Below are positions 6,808 to 8,013 of a stretch of DNA of 8,013 nucleotides, piece after piece (within the stretch, counting starts at the first letter, position 1; every line of letters starts with the position of its first letter). Below the pieces are notes generated by a model that searched no databases, had not been told where the DNA came from, and saw nothing but the letters and a program-made list of their open reading frames with translations. The position numbers and the translations under genes were made by a program. Source of the DNA: an uncultured Oribacterium sp. (GTDB lineage: Bacteria > Bacillota > Clostridia > Lachnospirales > Lachnospiraceae); the NCBI GenBank assembly GCA_934279105.1, contig CAKQWR010000092.1, positions 1 through 8,013 on the forward strand. Direction: 5' to 3'.

Positions 6808-6818
6808 GATAAACCTCT

Positions 6819-8013
6819 TTACTTCTTTTGCTTATCGTTCTTCTCATTGTACATCTGAACCATGTTGGCCTTCGATGCGAGAGAACCCGGTGCTGCATTA
6901 CGATTGTAATACTCTGTCGACTCCTTCGTCTTAGCATTCTGCTTTGCAATTACCGCCATACGGTTCTCTTCTGCTGCAGTCGCCATCGACTTCGCTTTCT
7001 CGATACGCTTTTCGATGGACTTCTCATCAACTGGCGGAAGCCCCTTCTTCTCACGCTTCTTATTGGTCTTTTCCATCGCAGACTGGAGAAGCTCCTGATC
7101 AGAGAACTTATCGAAATACTTGTTCATCAAAAGCTGCTGGATGATCATGAAGAAGGAAGAAGCACACCAGTAAAGACCGATACCGGATGCAAAGGTGAAA
7201 CAGAACCATACAGACATCAGTGGCATCATCATATTCATGCTCTTCATCATCTGCATGGACTGATCATTGCCCTCTGCCATTCCTGCATTCTGTGCAGACA
7301 TGGTCTTCGTGCAGAGATACTGAAGAAGACCTGCGAGAATCGGGATGATCCAGTATACGTTCGGTACAAATCCCATCGCACTTGGTGCAGTGGAGAGGTT
7401 GATGCCGAGGAAGTTATTGATATGTGCAGACTGCTCTGCAGCTGTCTGAATCGCACTTACTGCATTTGGATCCGTAAATACGCCCTGCAGGGAGGTCCAC
7501 TGAGCCGGATTCAGCTTATACAGGAAATCGACAATAAAATTACCGATCTGATCTGCGGTATAGGAAGCATTCTCACCGATACCGAGATTGTGAAGCTGCG
7601 TAAGGATGTTCTTCATTCCATTATCGGTTGCGAACTCCACGAGCTTCTGTGCTGCGGAAGAACCACCGATGGCATTCATGACATTCTCATAGATGGAATA
7701 TACATGTGGTACATATGCCGGAATATTCATGATGATACGATACAGTGCGAAGATGATCGGCATCTGAAGGAAAAGCGGAAGACATCCACCGGTCATGGAT
7801 GTACCATACTTCTCATAGAGCGCCTTCATCTCTGCCTGCTGTGCCATCATGGACGCATTGTCCGTTTTATTCTTATACTTTTCCTGAATTGCCTTCATCT
7901 CCGGCTGCATGATCTGCATCATACGGGAAGACTTCTGCTGGTTCAAGCTGGTAGGGAAAAGAATAATTCTCATAACGAGGGTAAAGATAATAATCGCAAG
8001 ACCGATATTACCG
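6819..8013 (-). CDS. yidC: Membrane protein insertase YidC/Oxa1/SpoIIIJ (5' end outside the window)
   Basis: The visible 397 residues lack the N-terminus, including any signal or lipobox; the frame stays open to the right edge with GNIGLAIIIFTLV before the internal Met at 7973, so 7973 is not the start. YidC inserts and folds membrane proteins, alone or with SecYEG. Residue numbers are for the fragment. The first visible helix (about 1-20) contains Arg15, at the place of the conserved groove arginine. A cytoplasmic helical hairpin (about 24-72) follows, then GGCLPLFLQMPIIFALY (75-91). A long extracytoplasmic segment (about 100-215) leads to helices at 219-238 and about 260-297. The tail (about 300-397) is strongly basic and ends in KQKK, as in family members that contact ribosomes. 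jag follows after 11 bp. Confidence 0.95.
   Translation of the reverse strand, partial: GNIGLAIIIFTLVMRIILFPTSLNQQKSSRMMQIMQPEMKAIQEKYKNKTDNASMMAQQAEMKALYEKYGTSMTGGCLPLFLQMPIIFALYRIIMNIPAYVPHVYSIYENVMNAIGGSSAAQKLVEFATDNGMKNILTQLHNLGIGENASYTADQIGNFIVDFLYKLNPAQWTSLQGVFTDPNAVSAIQTAAEQSAHINNFLGINLSTAPSAMGFVPNVYWIIPILAGLLQYLCTKTMSAQNAGMAEGNDQSMQMMKSMNMMMPLMSVWFCFTFASGIGLYWCASSFFMIIQQLLMNKYFDKFSDQELLQSAMEKTNKKREKKGLPPVDEKSIEKRIEKAKSMATAAEENRMAVIAKQNAKTKESTEYYNRNAAPGSLASKANMVQMYNEKNDKQKK

Noticed and set aside
6819..7973. Complete YidC starting at Met 7973
   Set aside because: The frame continues upstream to the window edge with GNIGLAIIIFTLV, the rest of a conserved membrane helix, so the gene is cut by the edge rather than starting at 7973.

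Overview
The window is an origin-proximal housekeeping segment of a Firmicute, most likely a Clostridia/Lachnospiraceae-type bacterium. This rests on the gene order, the strong AGGAGG-like ribosome sites, and the style of the MnmG and YidC sequences. All five genes with a secure function lie on the minus strand in the order yidC, jag, mnmE, mnmG, rsmG. This is the conserved block that in Bacillus and Clostridia runs away from rpmH-rnpA and oriC/dnaA, so dnaA and the replication origin are expected beyond the right edge. No species can be named from the sequence alone.

Layout from right to left, in the direction of transcription: yidC (membrane insertase, N-terminus cut by the window edge) is followed 11 bp later by jag/khpB (RNA-binding KH-R3H protein). 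A clear intrinsic terminator follows jag. The jag-mnmE spacer (5327-5616) also carries two DnaA-box sequences and a plausible SigA-type promoter. Next come mnmE, mnmG and rsmG, with gaps of 22 and 9 bp, which look like one operon for tRNA wobble-uridine and 16S rRNA modification. It ends at a second stem-loop. The rsmG coding sequence contains a perfect parS site, the ParB loading site for chromosome segregation.

Left of rsmG, where noc or soj/spo0J sits in Bacillus, there is instead a DMT/EamA-family transporter gene. It has its own spacer with a perfect TATAAT box and a long inverted repeat upstream of it. The leftmost 168 bp hold no gene I can recognise and are unusually GC-rich for a spacer.

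The genes themselves are ordinary core genes. MnmE and MnmG form one tRNA-modifying complex, RsmG modifies 16S rRNA, and YidC and Jag belong to the membrane-insertion/RNA-binding pair. The observations worth a second look are in the DNA: the parS site inside rsmG, the DnaA boxes between jag and mnmE, the operator-like dyad before the transporter gene, and the unexplained 168 bp at the left edge. I see no convincing new defence, mobile or secondary-metabolite system, no CRISPR array, and no tRNA or rRNA gene.
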